From assembly GCA_964627455.1 (NCBI GenBank), contig CAZVKC010000018.1, positions 42,908-106,907 of the forward strand: a stretch of DNA of 64,000 bases. Direction: 5' to 3'. Under the pieces are notes generated by a model. It saw nothing but the letters and a program-made list of their open reading frames with translations, was not told the origin of the DNA and searched no databases. Within the stretch, counting starts at the first letter, position 1. Every line of letters starts with the position of its first letter. The position numbers and the translations under genes are program-made. Source of the stretch: F-183 sp964627455 (GTDB lineage Bacteria > Acidobacteriota > Terriglobia > Bryobacterales > Bryobacteraceae). Shown here in pieces: positions 8,430-17,240 of this stretch.

Positions 8430-9659
8430 ATGAAGCGCCTACTTGTAATCCTGCTCCTGCTTGCGAACCTCGCCGGGGCGCGGCAAAAGCCGCCGGTCCA
8501 GGACGAGTTGTTCGGCGAGATCGACTCGATTCTCGCGGATCTGGGCAAGATCACGGGCTGGAAGGCGAAGCGCAAGGTCCCCGCGGATTACATCTCGCGC
8601 GACAAGCTGCGGAAGTTCGTCGAGGGGCGCCTGCGCGAAGAGGTGAAGGACAACGACGTCCACATCGAGGAACAGATCCTGCAGATGTTCGGACTCGTGC
8701 CGAAGCAGTTCGACTTGCGGAAGTCTACGGTGGATCTCGTCACCGAGCAGGCGGCCGCGTTTTACGACTACAACCGGCGGAAGTTGTTCGTGCTCGAGAC
8801 GAACGAGAGTACGCTCGAACGCCGCGTGACGCTGGCTCACGAACTCGCGCATGCACTGGCGGACCAGCAGTTTTCGCTGAAGAAGTACATCCGCGGCGGC
8901 ATGCAGAGCGATGACATGGCGACGGCGCGGCAGGCGGTGGTCGAGGGGCAGGCGACGTGGCTGATGTGGGCGTACATGTCGGTCCGCAACGGCAAGGAAC
9001 CGTCGGTGCCGATCGAGTTGCTGGCCAACGCGGGGCTGAGCGCAGAGTCGGCCGGGGCTGGATTTCCGGTGCTGGCCGAGGTCCCGTTGTATTTGCGGGA
9101 GTCGCTGATTTTCCCGTACACACGCGGGCTGCTGTTTCAGAATGCGCTGTTCAAGAGCCGGGGCAAGGAGAGTTTCACGGAAGTGTTCACGCGCCCGCCG
9201 GATTCGACGCGGCAGATCCTGCATCCCGAAGTCTGGGAGGCGAAGGATCCGGTGAAGCCGGTGACGCCTCCGGTTGTCGCGAACGTCAAACGCTACCGGT
9301 TGCGGGCGGAAGGAACGATCGGTGAGTTCGACCATCACGTCATGCTGCGGCAGTTCGTGGATGCCGATGTCGCGGACTCGTTGTCGCCGCACAGCCGCAG
9401 CGGCGCGTACCGGCTGTATCATCCGAAGACGGCCGGCGGGACCGGGCATCCGCTGCTTGCGTACGCCTCGACGTGGGATCGCGACGAAAGCGCCGCAGAG
9501 TATGTGCGGCAGTATCGAGCGATTTTGTTGAAGAAGGCGAGCGGGACGAAGTTCACGCAGGAGTCGGCGGACCGTCTGGAAGGGTCCAACGAATACGGCC
9601 TGTTTCAGGTGTGGCGCGAGGGCGCTACCGTTTACACCATCGAAGGCCGGCAACCCTGA
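8430..9659 (+). CDS. Secreted metallopeptidase-like protein (HELAH motif)
   Basis: 409 residues with a signal peptide (MKRLLVILLLLANLAGA). The zinc motif HExxH is present as His137-Glu138-Leu-Ala-His141 in VTLAHELAHALADQQ, and a preceding segment AAAFYDYNRRKLFVLE is common in such peptidase-like proteins. A downstream glutamate in ARQAVVEGQATWLMW is a likely third ligand, as in gluzincins. The C-terminal half is mixed alpha/beta. It is predicted to sit in the periplasm or outside the cell; the substrate is unknown. Its stop overlaps the next start (ATGA), so the two genes are translationally coupled. Confidence 0.6.
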   Translation: MKRLLVILLLLANLAGARQKPPVQDELFGEIDSILADLGKITGWKAKRKVPADYISRDKLRKFVEGRLREEVKDNDVHIEEQILQMFGLVPKQFDLRKSTVDLVTEQAAAFYDYNRRKLFVLETNESTLERRVTLAHELAHALADQQFSLKKYIRGGMQSDDMATARQAVVEGQATWLMWAYMSVRNGKEPSVPIELLANAGLSAESAGAGFPVLAEVPLYLRESLIFPYTRGLLFQNALFKSRGKESFTEVFTRPPDSTRQILHPEVWEAKDPVKPVTPPVVANVKRYRLRAEGTIGEFDHHVMLRQFVDADVADSLSPHSRSGAYRLYHPKTAGGTGHPLLAYASTWDRDESAAEYVRQYRAILLKKASGTKFTQESADRLEGSNEYGLFQVWREGATVYTIEGRQP

Positions 9660-10489
9660 TGATGATCGAGACGGCGCATTTGTATGGTCCGCTGCATGCG
9701 GAGTTGATGCGATTGCTGCGGTCGCTGACGCCGGCAGAGTGGCAGTCGTCGACGGTCTGCCGGGGTTGGAGCGTGCAGGATATCGCGGCGCATATCCTCG
9801 ATACGCAGACTCGCATTCTGTCGATGGGGCGGGACGGGCACACGCCGCCTCCACCGGAGTTCGAGATTGCAGGCTGGGCGGATTTGGTGCGGTTCCTCGA
9901 TGGGTTGAATGCGGACTGGGTTCGCGCGGCGCGGCGCATGAGTCCCGGCGTGTTGATGGATCTGCTGGATGTGACGGGTCCGCAACTGGCGGCGCATGTG
10001 GAGTCGCTGGATCCCGAAGCGGCGGCGCTGTTTCCTGTGGCGTGGGCATCGGGTCCGGACGCGGGGAAGAACTGGTTCGACATCGGGCGGAACTATACCG
10101 AGTACTGGCATCACCAGCAGCAGATTCGGGATGCGGTGGGCGCCGAACCCGTGCTTTACGCGCGCCGGTGGCTGCATCCGGTGATCGCGCTGTTTCTGTA
10201 TGCAGTTCCACGCGCGTACGAAGGCGTTACGCAAGGCGCAGCGGTGGAGGTCCGGGTCACGGGCGAGGCCGGCGGCGCCTGGAGTGTGGTGCGGGAGGAT
10301 GGCGGTTCGTGGGCGCTGTACGAAGGCGCGCCCGTTGCATCCGACGCCACGATCGAACTCAGCGACGACACGGCGTGGCGGTTCCTGACCAAAGGACTGA
10401 CGCCGGAATCGGCGCGTTCTCGCATTCGTTTTGGAGGCGACTTGTCGCTCACCGAACACTTCCTGCGGGCTCACGCGATCATGGGTTAG
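9659..10489 (+). CDS. DinB/MDMPI-superfamily protein (maleylpyruvate isomerase N-terminal-like)
   Basis: 276 residues. The start was set at ATG 9659, which overlaps the previous stop as ATGA; a longer open frame exists upstream but lies inside the preceding gene. The N-terminal four-helix part matches the MDMPI/DinB family (LMRLLRSLTPAEWQSSTVCRGWSVQDIAAHILD, with DRYTE-like RNYTEYWHHQQQIRDAVG). The three metal-binding histidines of the family can be traced to AAHILD and YWHHQQ. The C-terminal domain resembles the MDMPI C domain (SDDTAWRFLTKGLTPESARSRI). Members are thiol-dependent isomerases or transferases; the substrate here is unknown. Confidence 0.7.
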   Translation: MMIETAHLYGPLHAELMRLLRSLTPAEWQSSTVCRGWSVQDIAAHILDTQTRILSMGRDGHTPPPPEFEIAGWADLVRFLDGLNADWVRAARRMSPGVLMDLLDVTGPQLAAHVESLDPEAAALFPVAWASGPDAGKNWFDIGRNYTEYWHHQQQIRDAVGAEPVLYARRWLHPVIALFLYAVPRAYEGVTQGAAVEVRVTGEAGGAWSVVREDGGSWALYEGAPVASDATIELSDDTAWRFLTKGLTPESARSRIRFGGDLSLTEHFLRAHAIMG

Positions 10490-10652
10490 CCAGGAACATT
10501 AAGAAATGATTAAGCCCTGAGAGAATCCTCGATTCGAATCCACTACTGGTACGGGGTCACGCCCCGAAATGGCCGTTTTCCGGACGTGCGTCGCCAGTCC
10601 TGGGATCGCGTCTTCCCGGAATCCGTTGATGTGGTTCACGGAGGGTTCGTAG

Positions 10653-10904
10653 ATGTGGATTTACTTGTTGAGTTATCAGACGCCGGTCGACCCGGTCCCC
10701 GCTGCTTTTGAAAGATACCTGGCAAATCTGGAAGGCAGCCGGATCCTCGACAACCTGTGGGTTGTCCGAGGCAATCTCACCGCACACGCGCTCGTCGCAT
10801 CCGCCCGCGCATTCCTTGGCGATGAATCGAAGATCTTTGTCGCAGAAGTACACGAGGATTACGCGGTCCACGGGGTTCCGGGACACCTCTACCAGCGCCG
10901 CTGA
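10653..10904 (+). CDS. Small protein with a Cas2/SinR-like ferredoxin fold (tentative)
   Basis: 83 residues, with a good GGAGGG ribosome site seven bases before the ATG. The pattern is a first strand MWIYLLSYQTP, helix AFERYLANLEGS, strand LDNLWVVRG, a second helix (HALVASARAFLG) and a final strand KIFVAEV. This resembles the small SinR-family proteins related to Cas2 and VapD. No cas genes or repeats are nearby, so a CRISPR role is not suggested. The family assignment rests on pattern only. It ends 2 bases from the stop of the convergent esterase. Confidence 0.55.
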   Translation: MWIYLLSYQTPVDPVPAAFERYLANLEGSRILDNLWVVRGNLTAHALVASARAFLGDESKIFVAEVHEDYAVHGVPGHLYQRR

Positions 10905-10906
10905 CC

Positions 10907-11587
10907 TTACGAAATCTTCGACGACAACCAGTCGCGAACCAGTTCCTTCGCGGCCGACGGATACCGGTGCGCGCCGGGCAGCAGGTGGAACTCGACGTCC
11001 GTCGCGCGGTGGCGCAGGCGTGTCGGGAATCCGGCGACGACGTTCACGGGGAAGTATTCGTCCTGGTCACGAGAGATGTGCAGGATCGGGGTCGCGATCT
11101 CTTCGGCGTACGGACCATCCTCCCAGTCTTTGGGAACTCCGCCACAGACGCCGATCACGCCGCCCACCGCATCCGGATGCTTGCCGAGGAAGCGGTAGTT
11201 GAGCCCGACCGGTTGCGAGAAGCCGATCAGGACGCATCGCCGCGGCGGGATGCCGAAGCGCTTGCCCATATCCTCGACCACCTGGTGGACCATCGCGTGA
11301 TGCACGCGCGTCGCTTCCGGATGATGCTGGCGGATCCCCCAGTTGTACGCCGCGACACCACTTCCGGGACCCTCGCCCGCATACTGCTGGTTCGGACCCT
11401 GCAGCGACGCGATCACCTGATTGCCATTTAGCGTCGCAGCAACCAGGCGCAGCATGACTTCCGGGTTCATGCCGTAGCCGTGAAACGCGAGCAGCGCCGT
11501 ATCGCAACCCTCGCGCGGCACGTGCAGCAGATACCGCGCCTCGGTGCGGATCTCGAACGAGTGCGTCTCGAAAACCGGCTGGCTCAT
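10907..11587 (-). CDS. Phospholipase/carboxylesterase-type alpha/beta hydrolase
   Basis: 226 residues of alpha/beta-hydrolase fold. ALLAFHGYGMNPEVM forms the oxyanion region, GFSQP carries the nucleophile Ser124, SRDQDEYFPV supplies the acid and PGAHRYP the histidine. The family normally has GFSQG; here Pro follows Gln. The start ATG 11587 overlaps the stop of the upstream amidohydrolase gene by four bases (ATGA), indicating coupling; a longer open frame upstream lies inside that gene. No signal peptide is seen, so it is probably cytoplasmic. Confidence 0.8.
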   Translation of the reverse strand: MSQPVFETHSFEIRTEARYLLHVPREGCDTALLAFHGYGMNPEVMLRLVAATLNGNQVIASLQGPNQQYAGEGPGSGVAAYNWGIRQHHPEATRVHHAMVHQVVEDMGKRFGIPPRRCVLIGFSQPVGLNYRFLGKHPDAVGGVIGVCGGVPKDWEDGPYAEEIATPILHISRDQDEYFPVNVVAGFPTRLRHRATDVEFHLLPGAHRYPSAAKELVRDWLSSKIS

Positions 11588-12849
11588 TTCTTCCAATCGT
11601 TGCGGAACACTTCCCCGCCCTTCATCACGAACCGCACGTTTCGCATCGACCGCATATCCGCCAGCGGATCCCCTTCCACTGCGATGATGTCGGCGACGAA
11701 TCCCTTTTCGACGGACGCAATCTTTGTCTGCATTCCCAACAGTTCGGCAGCCGTGATGGTCGCCGCGCGAAGGGCCTCGGCGGGCTTCATACCCCACTCG
11801 ACCATGATCGGAAACTGCCGCCAGTTGTCGCCGTGCGGATAGACCCCGCCGTCGGTTCCGAACGCCATCTTCGTACCCGCGAGATACGCCTTGCGGAAGT
11901 TCTCACGCTGCAGGCGGCCGATCATCTTTTCCTTTTCGATCGATTCCGGCAGCATGCCCATTTTCGCGCCTTCCTGCAAAATGAAATCGTCGTTGTAGAT
12001 GTCGAAGACGAGGAACGTGCCCTTCTCTTTGGCGAGGCGGATCCCCTCTTCGTCAATGAGGCTGCAATGTTCCACTGAATCGACTCCCGCCAGGATCGCC
12101 TCTTTGATCGACTGCCGGCCGTGCGCGTGCGCGGCCACTCGGCGTCCCAGCTTGTGGGCCTCTTCGACCAGCGCCTTCATCTCTTCGAACGTGTATTGCG
12201 GCGTATCGGGCAGGTCGCCCTTCGACAACACGCCTCCGGAGGCGCAGAATTTGATGAGGTCCGCGCCATACTTCACGTTTTCGCGGACCTTCGACCGGAC
12301 GGCCCAGGGACCATCCGCTACGCCTTCCGCCGTGTGCTTGTAGTCGTACGCAAGCAGGTTCGCGTCGCAGTGCCCGCCGAGGATGCCCAGCGCGGGTCCT
12401 GACACCAACAACCGTGGACCCTCGACTTCGCGAGCCTCGATGCCGTCCCGCAACGCTACATCCGAGAATCCGTTGGCGCCGACATTGCGCGCCGTCGTGA
12501 ACCCGGCCATCAACGTGCGCCGCGCGTTGCGAACGCCCTTTACCACCTGACGCGTCACCGGGATCCCCAGGGAACGGTATCCGGATCCTGAAGGGTCGCC
12601 GGTGAGATGTACGTGCACATCGATGAGCCCGGGCATGCAGACGCCCTTGCTCATGTCGATGGTCACGGCATCCGCGGGAGCTTTCACGCTCGCAGCGGGA
12701 CCAACTTCGACGATCTTCTCGTCATCGACGACGATCACCTGATCCGTCTTGTAAGCGCCCGCTTTGACGTCCAGCAACTTGCCGCAGCGGATCGCATACG
12801 GGTGCCGGTCCTGCGCGACAGTCAACAACAACAGGGATACCGCGAGCAT
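11584..12849 (-). CDS. Secreted amidohydrolase (imidazolonepropionase/prolidase-like)
   Basis: 421 residues with an N-terminal signal-like stretch (MLAVSLLLLTVAQ). It has the metal-dependent amidohydrolase architecture: a beta-sandwich half, metal ligands in GLIDVHVHLTGD, the carboxylated-Lys region (DLIKFCASGGVLSKG), histidines in VAAHAHGRQSI and SVEHCSLID, and the catalytic Asp in FGTDGGVYPHGDN. This resembles the Xaa-Pro/Xaa-Arg dipeptidase clade of the superfamily. It lies between the Fe-S oxidoreductase gene upstream (1-base overlap) and the esterase downstream (4-base overlap), so the three are one operon. Confidence 0.8.
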   Translation of the reverse strand: MLAVSLLLLTVAQDRHPYAIRCGKLLDVKAGAYKTDQVIVVDDEKIVEVGPAASVKAPADAVTIDMSKGVCMPGLIDVHVHLTGDPSGSGYRSLGIPVTRQVVKGVRNARRTLMAGFTTARNVGANGFSDVALRDGIEAREVEGPRLLVSGPALGILGGHCDANLLAYDYKHTAEGVADGPWAVRSKVRENVKYGADLIKFCASGGVLSKGDLPDTPQYTFEEMKALVEEAHKLGRRVAAHAHGRQSIKEAILAGVDSVEHCSLIDEEGIRLAKEKGTFLVFDIYNDDFILQEGAKMGMLPESIEKEKMIGRLQRENFRKAYLAGTKMAFGTDGGVYPHGDNWRQFPIMVEWGMKPAEALRAATITAAELLGMQTKIASVEKGFVADIIAVEGDPLADMRSMRNVRFVMKGGEVFRNDWKK

Positions 12850-14744
12850 TATGATTTCGGAGCCTCAGTGGATGCTTGAGGCAACGACGCCGCGGCGATT
12901 TGCGCGATGTCCATCAGTTTCGGACCACCGTCAGCCGGCGCGATATTCACCAGCGCATCGCGGAACATCGTGTTGCAGAACGGGCACGCGGCGCCGACCA
13001 CATCCGCGCCGGTCGCGACGAGTTCCTTGGCACGCGTGTAGCTGACGCGATCGCCGTGCTCTTCGCCGAGGAAGGCAAGTCCGCCGCCGGCGCCGCAGCA
13101 GAAGCTGCGCTCACGCGAACGGGCCGGATCCACGGCCTTGCCGAAGTGATTGATCACGTCGCGCGGCTCGTCGTAGGTGCCGCGATAACGGCCGAGATAG
13201 CAGGGATCGTGGTACACGACCTTTTGGCCGTTCATTGTGTTCGAAGGCAGCTTGTCTTTGTACCGCGCGAGGAATTCGCTGTGATGTTCGACCGGCGGCG
13301 CCTCGCCGTACTTGTCCGCGTACTCTTTCCAGTCGACGGACATCGTCCGAATACAGTGCGGGCAGATCGAAACGATCTTCTTGACCTTCTGCTGCCTGAA
13401 GTTTTCGAGGTTCTGTTCGGCCAGTTGCTCTACGGCAAGATCGTTGCCGAGGCGGCGCGCAGGATCGCCCGTGCAGCGCTCTTTCTTCATCACGCCCCAG
13501 CTTGTGCCGAGGTAGTTCATGACCTTCGCGAACGACGTCACGATCTCGCGTCCCTGCGGATCATAGGCGCCCATGCAGCCCAGCCACAGCACGTATTCCT
13601 GCGTGCCGTCGTAGATCGGGAACTGCTGCTTCTGGATGAACTTGTCGCGCTCGCTGACGGAGAGTCCCAGCGAATTGCCGTATTTTTCGAGGTTGAGGAA
13701 GAGCTTGTTGCCGTAGTCGTCTTCCCACTCGCCCGTGTTCACCTTGCCGCGGCGCAGGCCAATGATCATCGGCAGATGCTCGATACCCAGCGGACACTGG
13801 TATTCGCAGGCGCCGCACGTCGTGCACTGGAAGATCGCTTCCTCGCTGAGATGCGCGCCGATAAGCGGTTTGTCCGCAGCCGCGCCCTCTTCGTTGAGGA
13901 AGCTCCGCATGCCGATCGCGATCATCTTCGGGTTGAGGACCTTGCCCGTGTTGTTGGCGGGACAGTGCTCCTGGCAGCGTCCGCACTCGACGCACGAATA
14001 CGCATGCAGCGCGGTGATCTGCGTGACGTCCGTGCCTTTGTACAAGCCGATGTCCTCGTCACCCGACAGCGGCGGGATCTTGCTGAAGCCGCCGCGCGAC
14101 AGGAACACCGTCGCCGGACTGATCACCAGGTGCAGGTGCTTGGTGTGCGGAATCAGCGGCAGGAACGTCAACAGCGACAGCGTGTGCAGCCACCAGATCG
14201 CTTTACCGTAGGGACCACCTTCCGCGAAATCCGGCAGGAAGGTGATGAGGTAGGTCCACATCAGCGTGAAGATCAGGAAGGCGATGAAGCCGGATTCCTT
14301 CGATACTTTGTCGCCCAGCCACTTGGGTCGAACGAGAAAGCGGCGGGCAGCGAGTCCGGCGATCGAGACGGCGACCGTCACTCCGAAAAACGCCGCGAGG
14401 TAGAAGTAAAGGTCCGCGAACCAATTGCCGCGGTGCAGGAACGGAAAGCCGAGTCCGGCGGCGAAGTGGTTCAACGTGATGAGGGCGAAAGCGAGGAATC
14501 CCCAGAAGACGAAGGCGTGCGCGAGGCCGGGCAGCGGGCGTTCGCGAATGACTTTGGTCTGGCACAGCACTTCGGAGAAGAAGTCCCAGGCTCGTTTGCC
14601 GATGGGGTTGATGTCGAAGTCGGGATCCTTGCGGGACCCGAGAATGGTTCGGACCACTTTCCCGAACCGCATCCAGAAGAGATAGCCGGAGGTGGCGACG
14701 AATGCAACGAAGAGGACCTTCTCGATCAGAGAGAGTTGCAGCAT
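12849..14744 (-). CDS. Membrane-bound Fe-S oxidoreductase (DUF224/heterodisulfide-reductase-like, ETF:menaquinone oxidoreductase candidate)
   Basis: 631 residues. The N-terminal third has about five transmembrane helices like a cytochrome b/NarI-type anchor (with HFAAGL and HTKHLH histidines). Two 4Fe-4S motifs follow (CVECGRCQEHCP and CTTCGACEYQCP). The C-terminal half has two CCG-type cysteine-rich domains (ICPHCIRTM; DPCYLGR...FCCGAGGG; ACPFCNTMF). This architecture is known from membrane-bound proteins that pass electrons from electron-transfer flavoprotein to menaquinone, and I infer that role. No etfAB genes lie in the window. It heads the operon with the amidohydrolase and esterase. 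Confidence 0.8.
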   Translation of the reverse strand: MLQLSLIEKVLFVAFVATSGYLFWMRFGKVVRTILGSRKDPDFDINPIGKRAWDFFSEVLCQTKVIRERPLPGLAHAFVFWGFLAFALITLNHFAAGLGFPFLHRGNWFADLYFYLAAFFGVTVAVSIAGLAARRFLVRPKWLGDKVSKESGFIAFLIFTLMWTYLITFLPDFAEGGPYGKAIWWLHTLSLLTFLPLIPHTKHLHLVISPATVFLSRGGFSKIPPLSGDEDIGLYKGTDVTQITALHAYSCVECGRCQEHCPANNTGKVLNPKMIAIGMRSFLNEEGAAADKPLIGAHLSEEAIFQCTTCGACEYQCPLGIEHLPMIIGLRRGKVNTGEWEDDYGNKLFLNLEKYGNSLGLSVSERDKFIQKQQFPIYDGTQEYVLWLGCMGAYDPQGREIVTSFAKVMNYLGTSWGVMKKERCTGDPARRLGNDLAVEQLAEQNLENFRQQKVKKIVSICPHCIRTMSVDWKEYADKYGEAPPVEHHSEFLARYKDKLPSNTMNGQKVVYHDPCYLGRYRGTYDEPRDVINHFGKAVDPARSRERSFCCGAGGGLAFLGEEHGDRVSYTRAKELVATGADVVGAACPFCNTMFRDALVNIAPADGGPKLMDIAQIAAASLPQASTEAPKS

Positions 14745-14904
14745 AGCGGAAAACGAATCGTAGCATGAGGCTACGGCTCAGAGGTTTGTTGTATGGAGCA
14801 GAGCTACAGCAGCAGAAAAAGTGAAGTGCGCGCCGGATTGACCGATTAAGATAATAGTTCGGGGTGTACCAGGACCGTTCAACCCGGATCGAACGGATAA
14901 CGTC

Positions 14905-16290
14905 ATGCAAAGCTATGATCTCATCGTGATCGGATCGGGCCCGGCAGGTCAGCGGGCCGCGATTCAAGGCGCAAAAGCGGGCAAGAAGGTCGCCCTGGTG
15001 GAAAAGCGGGAAGTCGTCGGAGGCGCCTGCATCAACACCGGCACCATCCCGAGCAAGACGATGCGAGAGGCCGTGGTCCACCTCTCCGGTTATGCCTATC
15101 GGGACATCTACGGCATCAGCTATCGGGTGAAAGACAAGATCACCATGCAGGATCTGGCCTTCCGCGTCCAGCATGTGATCAAGACCGAAATCGACGTGAT
15201 CCAGGCGCAGTTGTCGCGCAATAACGTCGAGATGATGGTGGGCACTGCGAGGTTCCTTTCGCCGAACACGGTACAGGTCGAGAATTCGCGCGGCGTTTCG
15301 GATTACCGGGCCGAGAACATCATCATCGCGACCGGCACCAAGCCCGCCGTATCGGAGAAGGTCCCGATCAACGGCCACACGATCATCAACAGCGATCAAA
15401 TCCTCGACATGCCCAATGTCCCGAAGACGCTGATCGTCGTGGGCGGCGGCGTGATCGGCGTCGAGTACGCGTGCATGTTCGCGGTGCTGGGCGTGCGTGT
15501 GGTGATCATCGAGAAGCGTCCGCGGTTGTTGGAGTTCGCGGATCAGGAAATCGTCGAAGCTTTGTCGTATCACCTGCGCGATTCGCGCGTCACGATGCGC
15601 TTGAACGAAGAGGTGGTAAGCGTCGAAGAGTCCGCCGAAGGCGTGGTCGCGAACCTCGAAAGCCGCAAGCGCATCGCGGGCGACGCGCTGCTCTATGCAG
15701 TCGGCAGGCAGGGCAATGTCGATGAGTTGAATCTTGCTGCGGCCGGACTGGAAGCCGACAAGCGCGGACGCATCAATGTCGACGCGAACTATCAGACCAA
15801 TGTCCCGCACATTTACGCGGTGGGTGACGTGATCGGATTCCCGTCGCTGGCGTCCGTCTCGATGGAACAGGGCCGCATTGCGGCGGCGCGCGCCTTCAAC
15901 CTCAACGCCAATTCGAATCCCGCCAATTATCCGTACGGCATTTACACGATCCCCGAGATTTCGTTCATCGGCAAGACCGAAGAGCAACTCACCGACGAGG
16001 ATGTTCCGTACGAAGTCGGCGTCGCGTTCTATCGCGAAAGCGCGCGAGGCCAGATTCGCGGCGACACGACAGGGCGATTGAAGATCATCTTCCACCGGGA
16101 AACGCACGAACTGCTCGGCGTCCACATCATTGGCGACGGCGCCGCCGAACTGCTACATATTGGCCAGGCGGTATTCGCGCTGAAAGGAACCGTTGACTAC
16201 TTCGTAGAAACGGTGTTTAATTACCCCACGCTAGCCGAATGCTATAAAGCGGCGGCGTTTAACGGACTCAACAAAATGGCCAAGACCTAG
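14905..16290 (+). CDS. sthA: Soluble pyridine nucleotide transhydrogenase
   Basis: 461-residue flavoprotein that exchanges hydride between NADPH and NAD+. The FAD motif GSGPAGQRAAIQGAKAGKKV, the second dinucleotide motif VVGGGVIGVEYACMFAVLG, and the FAD-binding IYAVGDVIGFPSLA are clear. The disulfide site of lipoamide dehydrogenases is replaced: Cys42-Ile-Asn-Thr-Gly-Thr47 keeps only one cysteine, which separates SthA from the disulfide reductases. The N-terminal AYRDIYGI is also typical of SthA. A 160-base untranslated stretch precedes it, and a ROK protein follows 29 bases later. Confidence 0.92.
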   Translation: MQSYDLIVIGSGPAGQRAAIQGAKAGKKVALVEKREVVGGACINTGTIPSKTMREAVVHLSGYAYRDIYGISYRVKDKITMQDLAFRVQHVIKTEIDVIQAQLSRNNVEMMVGTARFLSPNTVQVENSRGVSDYRAENIIIATGTKPAVSEKVPINGHTIINSDQILDMPNVPKTLIVVGGGVIGVEYACMFAVLGVRVVIIEKRPRLLEFADQEIVEALSYHLRDSRVTMRLNEEVVSVEESAEGVVANLESRKRIAGDALLYAVGRQGNVDELNLAAAGLEADKRGRINVDANYQTNVPHIYAVGDVIGFPSLASVSMEQGRIAAARAFNLNANSNPANYPYGIYTIPEISFIGKTEEQLTDEDVPYEVGVAFYRESARGQIRGDTTGRLKIIFHRETHELLGVHIIGDGAAELLHIGQAVFALKGTVDYFVETVFNYPTLAECYKAAAFNGLNKMAKT

Positions 16291-16319
16291 CCTACTGTTA
16301 CTGCTCAAGGAGGTCCGCC

Positions 16320-17240
16320 GTGAAGGGCGTTTCCATTGGCATCGTGACTGCGGAAGGGATTTCGGGCGCGATCGTGCACGGCAGCACAATCGTGAGTCCC
16401 GTGCGACAGTATCCAACGGATGGAGGCATCGCAGAGGAACTGCAGAGCCTCCCGGCAGACGGGGTTGCGGAGAGGATCTGCGAGATGATCGGCGAGGTGG
16501 CCGCCGGCGCCTGCCTCATCGAATCGGCCGGTGTTGCGTTTCCCGGCGTCATCCGGGCCGGCATCGTCCAGGAGTCCCCCAATTATCCCCAGATGAAAGG
16601 CTTTCGGCTGGCGGATGCGATTCGTTCGTATCTCGAGTCCGCCGGCCATCGCGGCGTGAGTGTGGCGATCTCGAATGACGCCGATGTGGTGGCGTCGGGC
16701 ATCGCGGCGCAGCGCAATCAACTCGACCGTCTCGTGCGCGTGTGGACGCTCGGCAACGGGATTGGGTACGGCCGCTATCCGTCGGGTGACGAGATCTGGG
16801 AAGGCGGCCACACAGTCGTGACGCTCGATCCGAAAGAGAAATACTGCGGGTGCGGCGGCGTGGGACACCTCGAAGGCATCATGGGCTATCGCTCGATGCG
16901 GCTTCGTTTTCTCGACCTCGAGCCCGAGGAGATCTTCGCGATGGCCGATGACGGCGACGCTCGATGCATGGAGTTCGTACGCCTGTGGCATCGCGCGCTT
17001 GCGGCGGCCACGGCGTCGAGCATTCACATGGAAGGGCCTGGCAAGTTTTATATTACGGGTCCCAGCGCGCGCTATATCAACCTGGGCCAGTTGCATCGCT
17101 ATCTGCACGAGATGGTGAAGATGAGCGCGCTGCAGGGTTATTTGTTCGAGGTCGTGCCGGGCGGCCACGAGATCGGCATCGTCGGCGCCGCGGTGAACGC
17201 CGCGCATCCTGTATTCGCGCCGCTTACGGCTACTGCTTAG
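16320..17240 (+). CDS. ROK-family protein (sugar kinase-like)
   Basis: 306 residues starting at GTG with a strong AAGGAGG ribosome site. ROK features are the phosphate loop SIGIVTAEGISGAIV, AGVAFPGVIRAG, the catalytic region VAISNDADVVASGIAA (Asp in SNDAD), GNGIGYGRY and a zinc motif. The zinc motif reads CGCGGVGHLEG, whereas the family consensus is CxCGxxGCxE; the third ligand Cys is replaced by His, which may still bind zinc. No HTH is present, so it is probably a glucokinase-type enzyme and not a repressor. Its stop overlaps the convergent DinB gene by 11 bases. Confidence 0.82.
   Translation: MKGVSIGIVTAEGISGAIVHGSTIVSPVRQYPTDGGIAEELQSLPADGVAERICEMIGEVAAGACLIESAGVAFPGVIRAGIVQESPNYPQMKGFRLADAIRSYLESAGHRGVSVAISNDADVVASGIAAQRNQLDRLVRVWTLGNGIGYGRYPSGDEIWEGGHTVVTLDPKEKYCGCGGVGHLEGIMGYRSMRLRFLDLEPEEIFAMADDGDARCMEFVRLWHRALAAATASSIHMEGPGKFYITGPSARYINLGQLHRYLHEMVKMSALQGYLFEVVPGGHEIGIVGAAVNAAHPVFAPLTATA

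Noticed and set aside
8237..8914. 225-residue forward frame across the small basic gene and the metallopeptidase start
   Set aside because: It crosses two better-supported genes in other frames and its product has no signal or motif.
10520..10560. TTCGAATCC string resembling a tRNA T-arm
   Set aside because: The five bases on each side do not pair and no acceptor, D or anticodon arm can be built around it.
12876..14768. 630-residue open frame antisense to the Fe-S oxidoreductase gene
   Set aside because: A shadow of a GC-rich gene: charge-rich with no family motif, while the opposite strand has clear 4Fe-4S and CCG motifs.
14203..16125. 640-residue open frame antisense to sthA and the Fe-S gene
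   Set aside because: Overlaps two well-supported genes and has no recognisable domain.
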